Shown piece by piece: positions 45,106 through 53,733 of a DNA stretch of 64,000 bases. The DNA lies in NCBI RefSeq assembly GCF_000178855.1, contig NZ_ADVG01000004.1, positions 2,170,001 to 2,234,000 on the forward strand. The letters are read 5' to 3'. The translations under genes and the position numbers were made by a program. Positions within the stretch are counted from its first letter, which is position 1. Each line of letters opens with the position of its first letter. The notes beneath the pieces are model-generated. The model was not told where the DNA came from. It saw nothing but the letters and a program-made list of their open reading frames with translations, and ran no database searches. This DNA comes from Ktedonobacter racemifer DSM 44963 (GTDB lineage: Bacteria; Chloroflexota; Ktedonobacteria; Ktedonobacterales; Ktedonobacteraceae).

Positions 45106-45801
45106 ATGGTTCAGGAACAAGTATCATCGTTGGAGCAAGAGGTGCAAAAGGTCATCAAACCGTTGTTGCGAGGCTGGTCACACGCGCTGGCAGCCTTTGC
45201 CGCCCTTGTTTTAACGTTTCTCTTTTGCTGGCTCAGCCGTTCGGATGTGCCACGCCTCATTTCGCTGCTCGTCTTTGGTTTGAGTATGATGGAATTGTAC
45301 ACCGTAAGCGCCTTTTATCATATCGGAACCTGGAAGCCTGGTACACGCCAGGTGCTTCGTGCTATTGATCACTCCAATATCTTTGTCCTGATTGCGGGTA
45401 CCTATACTCCACTCAGCTTCAATATTCTCAGCGGCTGGGTACGTATCGCCCTGCTTGTGACGATCTGGACACTCGCGTTTCTGGGTCTGGCCTTTACGGT
45501 AGTGCCCTATACCCTGCGTCTGCCGCGCTGGATAGGGACTGTGCTCTACATCATCATGGGCTGGGTCGCGCTCCTGGCCTTTCCCGCCTTTCTAAGTGTG
45601 CTCTCCTGGCCGTTTGTCTTGACGTTAATTCTCGGTGGGGTCTCCTACACAGTGGGCGCGGTTGTCTATGCTCTGCGCTGGCCCAATCCCTTCCCACGTG
45701 TCTTTGGCTTCCACGAGATCTTCCACCTGTTTGTCATCCTGGGAAGCGCAATCTTTGTCTTCTGCGTCTGGAAATGGGCTCTCCCTTTCCCGCGCCAATA
45801 A
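45106..45801 (+). CDS. trhA: TrhA/hemolysin III-family (PAQR) membrane protein
   Basis: 231 residues with seven helices. The PAQR signatures are SAFYHIG, RAIDHSNIFVLIAGTYTP and FGFHEIFHLFVILGS, which supply the metal-site His and Asp residues. Members affect membrane fluidity or act as hydrolases; hemolysis is not implied. AAGGATG precedes the ATG. Single gene. Confidence 0.9.
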   Translation: MVQEQVSSLEQEVQKVIKPLLRGWSHALAAFAALVLTFLFCWLSRSDVPRLISLLVFGLSMMELYTVSAFYHIGTWKPGTRQVLRAIDHSNIFVLIAGTYTPLSFNILSGWVRIALLVTIWTLAFLGLAFTVVPYTLRLPRWIGTVLYIIMGWVALLAFPAFLSVLSWPFVLTLILGGVSYTVGAVVYALRWPNPFPRVFGFHEIFHLFVILGSAIFVFCVWKWALPFPRQ

Positions 45802-45897
45802 AAATATCCGCTAAAGGAGGAAGCCTCGCATGGCCCCTACAATTTGTGCTATAACGTGCATGCAAAAGAATTGTGAAAGGCAAGGAAGGAAGCATAA

Positions 45898-46464
45898 ATG
45901 TTGACGCTCTTTTATTCACCTCATTCGACGAGCGTGGACAACGAGGCGGGACGGGCATCGGGACACGTGGATGTGCCGCTCTCTACATTGGGGAGGCAGC
46001 AGGCGGTTGAACTGGGAAAGCACTATGCGAGTGAGAAGATCGACGCTGTTTTCTGTTCCGATCTGCAACGCGCGGTTGTAACGGCGCATCTTCTCTTTGG
46101 CGAGCGTGGCTTGCCTGTGATACCCGATGCGCGCCTGCGCGAGTTTGACTATGGCGAGATGACGCAGTATCCCAGGGAGCAGGTGGAGGAAGAGTTCCCA
46201 CGGCGCATCACAGAGCCTTTCCCAGGAGGTGAGAGTGCCTCCATGGCCGCTCAACGCGTGGGCGCCTTTCTCCAGAATGTAGCGCGTGAGTATGACGGGA
46301 AAACAGTCGTCGTAATTGGCCACCGGGCGACCATGTATGGGATTCGCTACTGGTGCGGCACCTCCACTCTGGAGGAAATTGTGAATGCACCATGGGAATG
46401 GCGAGACATACCGATCTGGCGCTTTGAAGTGGATCCTCAGACGCTGGCACAGCGCCACCTTTAG
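45898..46464 (+). CDS. Histidine phosphatase (phosphoglycerate mutase-like)
   Basis: 188 residues. The opening motif reads YSPHSTSVDNEAGRASGH, so the usual R-H-G is PHS here. Later motifs are normal: VFCSDLQRAVVTAHLL, LREFDYGEMTQ and VVVIGHRATMYGI. Loss of the first RHG arginine/glycine context makes the activity uncertain, though the His is kept. It is followed 21 bp later by the broken nucleotidyltransferase. Confidence 0.82.
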   Translation: MLTLFYSPHSTSVDNEAGRASGHVDVPLSTLGRQQAVELGKHYASEKIDAVFCSDLQRAVVTAHLLFGERGLPVIPDARLREFDYGEMTQYPREQVEEEFPRRITEPFPGGESASMAAQRVGAFLQNVAREYDGKTVVVIGHRATMYGIRYWCGTSTLEEIVNAPWEWRDIPIWRFEVDPQTLAQRHL

Positions 46465-46485
46465 CGCAGTATGTAGGAGGGTGGA

Positions 46486-46890
46486 ATGGACGGCGAAAGC
46501 AGAGCTTTGTATGGGTGTTTGCTTCAAGATGTGGTAAGCGAAGCCAGGGGGCAGAGGGGGCTGTTGGGGATTCTTCTCATTGCTTCCTTTGCGCGGGGTG
46601 ATGCTTTGCCTGGTTCTGATCTGGATTTGCGGCTCTATTTCGCTCCTGGCCATACTCGGCGTTTTGCGGCTGAGATGCGTGAGGGTATCCTGATTGAGCG
46701 AGGGTCTGCTGATGTGGAGTCAGCCCGGGCGAAGCTGGCGACAAATCCAATGGAGGTCTATGCTTATCTGGATGGGTGTATTCTCTATGATCCGGAAGGT
46801 GTTATCGTGCAACTGGTTAGCGAGGCCAGAGCGTTATTTGCTGCCTACCGAACGCCAGAAAAGGAGCGGAGCGAGAGCGCTTACTGGCTA
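46486..46890 (+). pseudogene. Nucleotidyltransferase-fold protein, N-terminal part, IS630-interrupted
   Basis: The first 135 codons read LLGILLIASFARGDALPGSDLDLRLYF, cut here to the active-site core GSDLDLRL with its paired Asp. After SESAYWL the frame runs into the IS. The rest is at 48080-48373. Removing the IS with one TA gives SAYWLESVRIKVRAALNAGD in frame and a protein of about 232 residues. Relatives include aminoglycoside-type and toxin/antitoxin-type transferases; the role is unclear. Confidence 0.82.
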
Positions 46891-48077
46891 GTGCAAGATT
46901 ACGAAACCTTTTCGGAAAGAGATAAATGTGGCTCATATGCACACCCATAATAGGCACAGACCCGCTCAGCGAGGTGATGAGCCGAAAGCAACCCATTGGT
47001 TTCGGCCACATTGCGTTTGCCATGGACCCACTTGGGCTCAATTGGATTGAGCCAGGGACTTTTGGTGGGCAGTTGGAAAGGCAAAATCCGTACCCCTTCG
47101 CCCGTTTGTTTGACCGCGAGGTTGTGTTTTCTGATCCAGGTGCGCACTCTCGCGGCTTTCATGCCAGGAGGCGTTGTCCCAGATGAGGAGCCACTGACGT
47201 TTGCCTTGTGCGGCCAATTGCTGACAACACCAGTCCAGAAACTGGATGGTGATCTCACTCACCGGGCGTCCTGTGACAAAACGAAGCCACATCTGCTCTC
47301 GCACGGGTTCCTCCGTGGTTCCCTTTTGCCAGAGAACCCCATAGCACGCCAATGCTTTTGGGTCTGGATCATTCTTTTGCCAGGATTGCTCAACCAAACG
47401 GACGGGGTGCTCGGAGTCTTGCCAGGCATAAAGGCGTGGAAGAGCAAATCGGCTCCACCAGACCTCGTCGAGGAAGCCAATGGCCCAATCAGAGCGGGGT
47501 TGAGCGTACGCGATCAAGCGGTCACGAGCCTTTTTTTTCGTGCATACTGCGGATCGGGGCTGGTGATCCAGTGCGCGGGCGCGTTTCCAACTGACCCCCA
47601 AGCGCTTGAGCGCACGGCGGACACTGGCAGCAGTGGTCGGGGCAGCCACGAGTCCTTGTGACAAGCAGATCTGCGCCACCAGTGGGAGAGACCAGAGATT
47701 GCGCGCGATCCCAAAATCGCGCGGGCTGCGATGCAGCAGATCGCGCAGGGCTGGCAGATTCTCGTCGGCAATGCTGGTGCGTAGCCGATGAGGGCGACAG
47801 GACTCCTTCTTGAGCACGTCGAGCCCCTGCTCGTTGAAGTCTTTGATCACATTGCGCACCGTCTGGTCGTCGCAGCCCAGTTGCCGCGCAATGGCGATGG
47901 CTCGCTCTCCACGGGCTGAAGCCAGAAGGATCTGGCAACGGCGTAGCACAAAGGCTGAGCCGGAGCGTAAGCGAGCCTCGATATGGGCTCGCTCGGGTTC
48001 GGTGAGTGGTCGAATGAAAATGGGTTGCATACCTTCTCATATCGGCTACTTTCCTACTTTCTTTTGAACGATTGCAC
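46891..48077 (-). mobile_element. IS630/mariner-type insertion sequence
   Basis: 1187 bp between TA at 46889-46890 and TA at 48078-48079, the duplicated target of this superfamily. The ends start GTGCAA and finish TTGCAC. One transposase gene, broken by a one-base frameshift, fills it. It splits the nucleotidyltransferase gene. Confidence 0.9.
46899..48030 (-). pseudogene. IS630-family transposase, frameshifted
   Basis: The first frame (from 48030) holds an HTH domain (RAIAIARQLGCDDQTVRNVI), the first catalytic Asp (GFLDEVWW) and the second (IWDNASWH). The third residue, Glu in WLNPIEPKW, is in another frame ending at 46899. An extra base near 47151 separates them; without it the chain reads WHESRRVRTWIRKHN. 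The shift is of the +1 kind, not the -1 slippage some IS use. Probably inactive unless shifted during translation. Confidence 0.85.
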
Positions 48078-48079
48078 TA

Positions 48080-48373
48080 GAGAGTGTACGCATCAAGGTG
48101 CGTGCGGCTCTCAATGCAGGTGATATGACCAGGGGAGCCTACCTGGTAAGTACGGCCTCATGGCCGCTTATAACTGGCCTGTGGGCCGCGAACGATAAAC
48201 CCTTGCCACCCAATGGTTCGGTGTGGCCGCATCTCAAGGACCTTGTGAAAACGCTGCCTGGTCTCGAAGCTCTCCTTCAAGGCTTCTTTGGCGGGGAGAC
48301 GCGGCAGCGTATGCTTCACGCCCTCACACTGCTAGACTGGATCATAGAATCTCTGAAGGTAGAAGAGGCTTGA
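48080..48373 (+). pseudogene. Nucleotidyltransferase-fold protein, C-terminal piece
   Basis: 97 codons (ESVRIKVRAALNAGDMTRGA...) in frame with 46486-46890 when the IS630 element is removed. This is the helical C-terminal domain of the family. Could start from the internal GTG at 48098, but no ribosome site is seen. Confidence 0.8.
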
Positions 48374-48493
48374 GGGTAAAAGCACATGTGCTATTGCTGT
48401 GATTAAATAGATGTAGAGCAATAATTGTATGAATGATATGGGCATCCTGGGAGAAGTGATTGATAAATACCCAGGAAGTGAGGCAGAGAGACT

Positions 48494-49867
48494 ATGGTCA
48501 CAGAACTGAAAACTCAAGAGAAAACTACGGTAAAGTCTATCCCCTATATTAAAGAATCGCCCGTTGTGGGAAGTCTCTTCAAGTATCAGCGGGATCGCCT
48601 GAATCTGCTGATGCGCATGTGGCGCGAGCAGGGGCCGGTGAGTGGATTTCACATGGGTCCCTTCGCCCTGCCAGCCTTTTTCTCCGCTGAGCATGTGCAG
48701 AGTATCCTGGTGGAGCACGCCTACGACTTCGATAAAGGCGAATCCATTCATAATGTCCTTCGCCCGGTGATTGGCAATGGCATTTTTACCAGCGAAGGCG
48801 ATTTTCACCGTCGCCAGCGTAAGATTATGGCGCCGTCCTTCCAGCCACGCCACATCGCCAGCTATGCCGATAACATGGTGTACTATGGCGAGCAGGTACA
48901 GCAGCGCTGGCAGGACGGCGCACGGATCAATATCGACGAAGAGATGACCACCATCACCATGAGCATTATTGGCAAGGTGCTCTTCAATGTGGATGTGTTT
49001 ACAGAGACCGATGAGCTTGGCGCGGCAATGGCGACGACTCTCAATTTTGTAGGTCACCGTCTGGCGCGCCTGCTTCCAACTCCATATAACTGGCCGACAC
49101 CACAGAATAAGCGTGCGCACCAGGCGATTGCGCTGCTGCGAAGCCGTATTCAACAGATGATTGAGGAGCGGCGTGCCAGCGCGGAGGAGGGCAACGACTT
49201 TCTCTCGATCCTGTTGCGGGCGCGTGACGACGAGGGTAAGCCCATGGATAATGAGCAGTTGATCGACGAGTGCCTGACGCTTTTTGGCGCGGGGCATGAG
49301 ACGACTGCTGTGGCTCTGACCTGGGCATGGTATCTGCTGGCCCAGCATCCTGAGCAATACCGCAAGCTTCAGGAGGAGGCGCGGAGCGTACTTGGTGGGC
49401 GGGTGGCTACCTATGCGGATCTCACAAAGCTGCCATGCAGCCAGCAAGTCTTCAAGGAAACGCTGCGTATGTATCCACCGGCGTATACTATGGGGCGGGC
49501 CGCGCTAAAGGACATCGTGATTGATGGCTACCAGGTGCATAAGGGTGATGTGGTTCTCATTGCGCCCTATGTCATGCATAACCGTCCCGACTACTTCCCG
49601 CGCCCCTTTGAGTTTGACCCTGAGCGCTTCACACCTGAGCGCGAGAAGCAGCTTCCGCGCTATGCCTATCTCCCCTTTGGCGCAGGTCCGCGCATCTGTA
49701 TTGGCAACTACTTTGCCATGATGGAAGGACAACTTCTTCTTTCAACCCTCGCCCAACGTGTCACCTTCGAACTGGTGCCAGGACAAGAGATCAAGCCTGA
49801 TCCCAGCAAGTCGCTTACCTTGCGACCAGATCAACATGTGCAAATGGTGGTACGCCGCCATGTGTAG
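48494..49867 (+). CDS. Cytochrome P450
   Basis: 457 residues. Helix I has AGHETT, helix K has KETLRMYPP (ExxR) and the heme loop is FGAGPRICIGN, with the thiolate Cys. The sequence leans to the CYP102/CYP4-like (fatty-acid hydroxylase) side, with no signal peptide or membrane anchor and no fused reductase. A redox partner is not adjacent. The TAG stop lies in a TGTAGGGTC partial repeat. Confidence 0.92.
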   Translation: MVTELKTQEKTTVKSIPYIKESPVVGSLFKYQRDRLNLLMRMWREQGPVSGFHMGPFALPAFFSAEHVQSILVEHAYDFDKGESIHNVLRPVIGNGIFTSEGDFHRRQRKIMAPSFQPRHIASYADNMVYYGEQVQQRWQDGARINIDEEMTTITMSIIGKVLFNVDVFTETDELGAAMATTLNFVGHRLARLLPTPYNWPTPQNKRAHQAIALLRSRIQQMIEERRASAEEGNDFLSILLRARDDEGKPMDNEQLIDECLTLFGAGHETTAVALTWAWYLLAQHPEQYRKLQEEARSVLGGRVATYADLTKLPCSQQVFKETLRMYPPAYTMGRAALKDIVIDGYQVHKGDVVLIAPYVMHNRPDYFPRPFEFDPERFTPEREKQLPRYAYLPFGAGPRICIGNYFAMMEGQLLLSTLAQRVTFELVPGQEIKPDPSKSLTLRPDQHVQMVVRRHV

Positions 49868-49881
49868 GGTCGACTGCGAGC

Positions 49882-49962
49882 TGTAGGGTCCTGGCATGGA
49901 CTGCTCTGATGGCTGGATATCGGCCTGCGGGCCTCGGAGTCCAAGCTAGCTTGGACCCTACA
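49882..49962. repeat. TGTAGGGTCC palindromic repeat, copy 2
   Basis: 81 bp with TGTAGGGTCC at 49882 and GGACCCTACA ending at 49962. The right end (CCAAGCTAGCTTGG) is the same as copy 3. A partial TGTAGGGTC at 49862-49870 contains the P450 stop codon. Confidence 0.8.
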
Positions 49963-50049
49963 TGGTGAGATCATTTGGTGCCTGTTCGCCCAGGCGAGAA
50001 GCATGACTCTGGGGGCATATTGTCATCCTGAAGGCGATATCATGCGTGT

Positions 50050-50078
50050 CAATATGTATCGCTTAGCGATACATATTG
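50050..50078. promoter_or_regulatory. 13-bp palindrome upstream of the cytochrome-like gene
   Basis: Arms 50050-50062 and 50066-50078 around TTA (CAATATGTATCGC and its complement). It is 56 bp before the next start. The ATGT...ACAT form resembles PadR-type operators, but no PadR gene is in the window. Confidence 0.4.
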
Positions 50079-50133
50079 TTCTGTTTGCTATATATGAGAG
50101 TAGCTCTCTCTTTGGGCGAAAGGATATGCTTGT

Positions 50134-51303
50134 ATGGCTCAGACCTCCATCCTTTCTCCTGGGCCAGTGCGGAAATCCGTGGACCTTCGGCGACGACGCA
50201 AGACGATCAGCCTGCGGATGCGTTCGGTCTGCTTTGTTGTGTTGGCGGCTGTCGTCCTAGGGCTTCTTATCGCGTTTGGCTCGCGAGGCTTCCACTGGTT
50301 TGATGCCGCGCTCATTGGTTATGCTGTAGCAACTATTTTCGCGGTCGCGGCAGTGACGTATAAATATTCTTTCTGGCTATTTCGCCCGCCGACGGGCCGC
50401 TACTGGAAGCGTAGCTGGGAATTATTTCTCTCCTATGCCAATTTTCGGCGCTATGCGATGCTGATTCCAGGAGCCCTGTTCGACCTGTTCGCGCAGCAAT
50501 TTATTCGTAGGCGTGGCCTATATCGCTGGCTGACACACCAGTGTATCTTCTGGGGAATCATCCTCTCCTGCGCGATTACCTTCCCTTTGACCTTTGGCTG
50601 GCTGCGTTTTACTCAGACTGCCTCTAGCCTCTATCAGATCTGGGTCTTTGGTTTCCCTTTCTTCTCCTTACCGGCCGATATGTTCCTGGCCTTTCTCATT
50701 TTTCATGCGCTGGATTTAACGGCGCTGATCTTGCTGGTCGGCCTGGTGCTAGCCTTTCATCGTCGCTTCCATGATCTGGCCTTGATTGCAGTGCAGCGCT
50801 TCCGCTTCGATATTATGCCCCTGGCCTTGCTGCTGACTATCACTGTGACTGGCCTGGCGCTTACCGCTGATAGTACCTGGCTGGGAGGCGCATATTATTG
50901 GTATATCTCCCTGGTCCATGAAGCGGTTGTGGTGCTCTGGCTGATCTCGCTCCCGTTTGGCAAATTTTTCCACCTTATTGAGCGCCCAGCTACGGTTGGG
51001 ATCGAGCTATACTGGCGTACAGGCGAAGGGACCGCGATGCAGAAGTGCGCGCGCTGCCAGGAGGAATTTGCTCTGGTGCGCTTTGTGCAGGACTTAAAGA
51101 AGACACTGTATGAGGTTGGCGAGAACTATACCCTGCATATGGACAGTCCAGAGAAGCGAGCGACTCATCCAGATGCACCGGTAGTAGAGGAGCAGGCCAC
51201 GGATACGCTCTGGTGGCAGGATCTCTGCCCCACTTGCAAACGCGTCCTGCGCGCGCAGGCCAATCTCGCGGCGTTGGGCCACGAGGGGAACCGTTTTTTG
51301 TAA
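50134..51303 (+). CDS. Membrane redox protein with C-terminal CxxC pairs
   Basis: 389 residues with about seven membrane helices. Several His lie in or near helices (LTHQCIFW, FHALDL, LVHEAVVV, FHLIERP), in the manner of a b-type cytochrome such as NarI. The soluble C-terminus has CARCQEEF and CPTCKRVL, a zinc- or cluster-binding pair. It is 46 bp before a molybdoenzyme fragment, so it was probably its membrane electron partner. Heme binding is inferred. Confidence 0.65.
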   Translation: MAQTSILSPGPVRKSVDLRRRRKTISLRMRSVCFVVLAAVVLGLLIAFGSRGFHWFDAALIGYAVATIFAVAAVTYKYSFWLFRPPTGRYWKRSWELFLSYANFRRYAMLIPGALFDLFAQQFIRRRGLYRWLTHQCIFWGIILSCAITFPLTFGWLRFTQTASSLYQIWVFGFPFFSLPADMFLAFLIFHALDLTALILLVGLVLAFHRRFHDLALIAVQRFRFDIMPLALLLTITVTGLALTADSTWLGGAYYWYISLVHEAVVVLWLISLPFGKFFHLIERPATVGIELYWRTGEGTAMQKCARCQEEFALVRFVQDLKKTLYEVGENYTLHMDSPEKRATHPDAPVVEEQATDTLWWQDLCPTCKRVLRAQANLAALGHEGNRFL

Positions 51304-51349
51304 TGGCTGATTCTGCTTGCCAGAGCGGGTCTTGAAATGAGGAAAGCAT

Positions 51350-52162
51350 ATGAGCGTTGACAAGAATATTTTTCGCCATTTGCGTAGGAATCAACCCGAA
51401 ACCTTTGATTTTCACACTGGAGACCATGCGCCGAACCGCTGGCGTTCGGACGAGGTTATTGATCGCTATGTGCCCACGCATTGCTGCTATTGTGGCGTCC
51501 AATGTGGTATGTATCTCAAGGTTGCTCGTGGGCGGGTTGTTGGCGTGGAGCCACGCGAAGATTTTCCCCTGAATCACGGGATGCTTTGCCCCAAAGGCTC
51601 GACAGCCTATCAGACAGCCCACCATCCTGATCGCTTAACCAGGCCTTTGATGGGTCGCCATGGCAAAAATAGCCCCCTGGAGCCAGCAAGCTGGGATGAA
51701 GCGCTAGATACCATTGCCCAGCGTTTTCAAGCCTTGCAGGCCGAGCATGGTAGAGACTGCGTCTCAGTCTTTAGCGGGTCCTCCACGACCAACGAGAAGT
51801 GCTATATCATGGGCAAGTTTGCCCGTGTGGCGCTTGGCACACGCCATTGCGATTATAATGGCCGCCTGTGTATGTCCTCGGCCACAGGCGCCAGTGAGCG
51901 CTCACTCGGTATTGATCGTGCCGCCAATCCTATCAGTGATATGTTGCGCATCTTACAGGGGCGTATTGCCTTGGTGCAGGGCCAGGTTTTTATCGTTGCT
52001 ATCATTGTCATTGCCCAACTCTGGCTTGTGAGTGATGCGTTATATGAATTGCTCTCTGGCCGCGTTGCAAGCCTGGCCTGGCTGGCCCTGGCGAGTGTGC
52101 TGGGTTTCGCGCTGGCCCTGATCGTCGTTTTCTGGCCGCGCCGCCGTATCGAAGAGCCATAA
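51350..52162 (+). CDS. Truncated molybdopterin oxidoreductase fused in frame to a membrane protein
   Basis: 270 residues. Residues 1-197 are the start of a molybdopterin oxidoreductase with the [4Fe-4S] ligands C45, C48, C52 and C80 (CCYCGVQC, MLCPKGST) and the GLD-like SLGIDRAANP. A full enzyme has about 700 residues. From about residue 199 the chain becomes a two-helix membrane protein (GQVFIVAIIVIAQLWLVSDA). The join near 51944 is in frame, so a deletion fused two neighbouring genes. It cannot work as a molybdoenzyme. Confidence 0.8.
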   Translation: MSVDKNIFRHLRRNQPETFDFHTGDHAPNRWRSDEVIDRYVPTHCCYCGVQCGMYLKVARGRVVGVEPREDFPLNHGMLCPKGSTAYQTAHHPDRLTRPLMGRHGKNSPLEPASWDEALDTIAQRFQALQAEHGRDCVSVFSGSSTTNEKCYIMGKFARVALGTRHCDYNGRLCMSSATGASERSLGIDRAANPISDMLRILQGRIALVQGQVFIVAIIVIAQLWLVSDALYELLSGRVASLAWLALASVLGFALALIVVFWPRRRIEEP

Positions 52163-52231
52163 AGCACCTTCTGCTAAGCGGCAGGCAGGATTTTGCCATC
52201 AGACAATAGCGTGAATCGCGCGGGAGATGTT

Positions 52232-52936
52232 ATGCCACATAAGACAAACGAACAGAAACACTCTCAGGAGCGGCCAGTCTTTCCCTTGCATTCCAGGCCG
52301 CCAATGGGCCATGAGATGGCGGATATCGTCGCAGGCTTGCTTACACGTGTGCGTCTCCCTGTACTCTTGCAGCACCATTCGAACCGTGCTGTGCTCGCGC
52401 TCTTTAGTTTTGTGAATGGGTGTGTCAGCATTAGCCTGATGGCAGCCCTGGCGGTACTTACAGGCTCTCCCTTTATTTTTCCCTCACTTGGCCCCACGGC
52501 CTTTCTCTTCTTCTATACACCAACTGCGGCAAGCGCCTCTCCTCGCAATACGATCATTGGACATTTGATAGGAACGCTGGCTGGCTACTTTAGCCTGCTG
52601 ATTACCGGCCTGGTCTCCGCGGGCCCAGCCCTGACGACGGGGGTGACGTGGCCACGTGTGATTGCCGCTGCCCTCTCGCTTGGCTTGACGGCGGGCTTTA
52701 TGGTGCTCTGTAACTCGGCCCACCCGCCTGCTGGGGCAACGACGCTGATTGTCTCTCTGGGGATTTTGACGAAGTCCTGGCAGCTTGTCTTGCTGATGGG
52801 AGCCGTCATCCTGCTTACAGTCCAAGCCTTCGTCATCAATCGCCTGGCAGGCCTCCCCTATCCAGCCTGGCGGGCGACTCTGCCTCCCAGGCATGTGGAA
52901 GCAAACAAGGTCAGCCATACCCCCGGTGAATCATAA
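52232..52936 (+). CDS. HPP-family membrane protein
   Basis: 234 residues. After a polar tail come four or five helices with FPSLGPTAFLFFYTP and the namesake SAHPPAGATTLIV. Some HPP proteins in plants and cyanobacteria carry nitrite. Being next to the remnant of a nitrate-reductase-like molybdoenzyme fits that. The ATG at 52232 has GGGAG 5 nt upstream; the frame is open to 52193. Confidence 0.85.
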   Translation: MPHKTNEQKHSQERPVFPLHSRPPMGHEMADIVAGLLTRVRLPVLLQHHSNRAVLALFSFVNGCVSISLMAALAVLTGSPFIFPSLGPTAFLFFYTPTAASASPRNTIIGHLIGTLAGYFSLLITGLVSAGPALTTGVTWPRVIAAALSLGLTAGFMVLCNSAHPPAGATTLIVSLGILTKSWQLVLLMGAVILLTVQAFVINRLAGLPYPAWRATLPPRHVEANKVSHTPGES

Positions 52937-53074
52937 TCCCTGGCCGATACTTTGATGTGTGATCTCAGCATTTCTATGCGGCTATAGGTGCATTAGCTAT
53001 GCTAAAGAGAGGGTAGGGCTTTTGTGTACGCTCTCCCTGCCAAAAACTGCTTCTAGAGAAGGAGTACCGTACTG

Positions 53075-53656
53075 ATGGCCACATATTCATATGCTTTGTT
53101 TGCGCATATTCTGGGGGTAACTGGCCTATTTATCGCGATGAGCCTGCAACTGGCAAGTATGATTGGTATTCTGCGCTCGCGAACCGTTGAGCAGGTACGC
53201 GTGTGGTGTGGAATGCACACTGTTCTTCTACGCATCTTTGCCCTCTCTTTTGTGCTCACACTGGGCGCGGGGATGCATATGACCTTTACGACCTGGGGCT
53301 GGTCTACAGCCTGGATCAATGCCTCGTTGGCGGGATTGCTGATCCTGGCTGGCCTGGGACCGCTCATTAACACGCGTCGGCTGAAGATTCTGCATCGTGA
53401 GGCCCTGGCCCTGCCGGAGGGTCCTGTACCCACCAGCCTGCGACGGAGGATACAGGACCCTATCCTCTGGTCCTCGGTTCTGGGCATGAATGCTATGGCT
53501 GTAGGTAGTATCTACCTGATGGTGCTCAAGCCAGGTCTAATCGCGACCTGGCTGGTGATGGTTGGGAGCGTCCTCCTGGGTATGAGCGCAGGATGCATAC
53601 TCACTTTGAAAAAGCGCTCGACCATGACCGAGGTGGTACAGCCAGCCGAGGCATAG
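53075..53656 (+). CDS. DUF2269-type membrane protein
   Basis: 193 residues with four to five helices, starting YSYALFAHILGVTGLFIAM with the conserved His early in helix 1. The family has no known function. AGAAGGAG precedes the ATG by 11 nt. It ends before a strong hairpin. Confidence 0.7.
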   Translation: MATYSYALFAHILGVTGLFIAMSLQLASMIGILRSRTVEQVRVWCGMHTVLLRIFALSFVLTLGAGMHMTFTTWGWSTAWINASLAGLLILAGLGPLINTRRLKILHREALALPEGPVPTSLRRRIQDPILWSSVLGMNAMAVGSIYLMVLKPGLIATWLVMVGSVLLGMSAGCILTLKKRSTMTEVVQPAEA

Positions 53657-53674
53657 GTTTTATTGCTGGTCATG

Positions 53675-53729
53675 GTATGGGGTGGTGCGTGCTGGCAACC
53701 TGCGATTGCCAGCACGCACCACCCCATAC
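53675..53729. terminator. 24-bp perfect hairpin between convergent genes
   Basis: Arms 53675-53698 and 53706-53729 with a 7-nt loop. It separates the DUF2269 stop (53656) and the LLM oxidoreductase stop (53734). Confidence 0.65.
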
Positions 53730-53733
53730 ACCA

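Noticed and set aside
46899..47258. Separate 119-codon gene
   Set aside because: It carries the DDE Glu and end of the IS630 transposase and is the shifted 3' part of that gene.
48332..49447. 371-codon minus-strand frame across the P450
   Set aside because: Antisense of a P450 with all its signature motifs.
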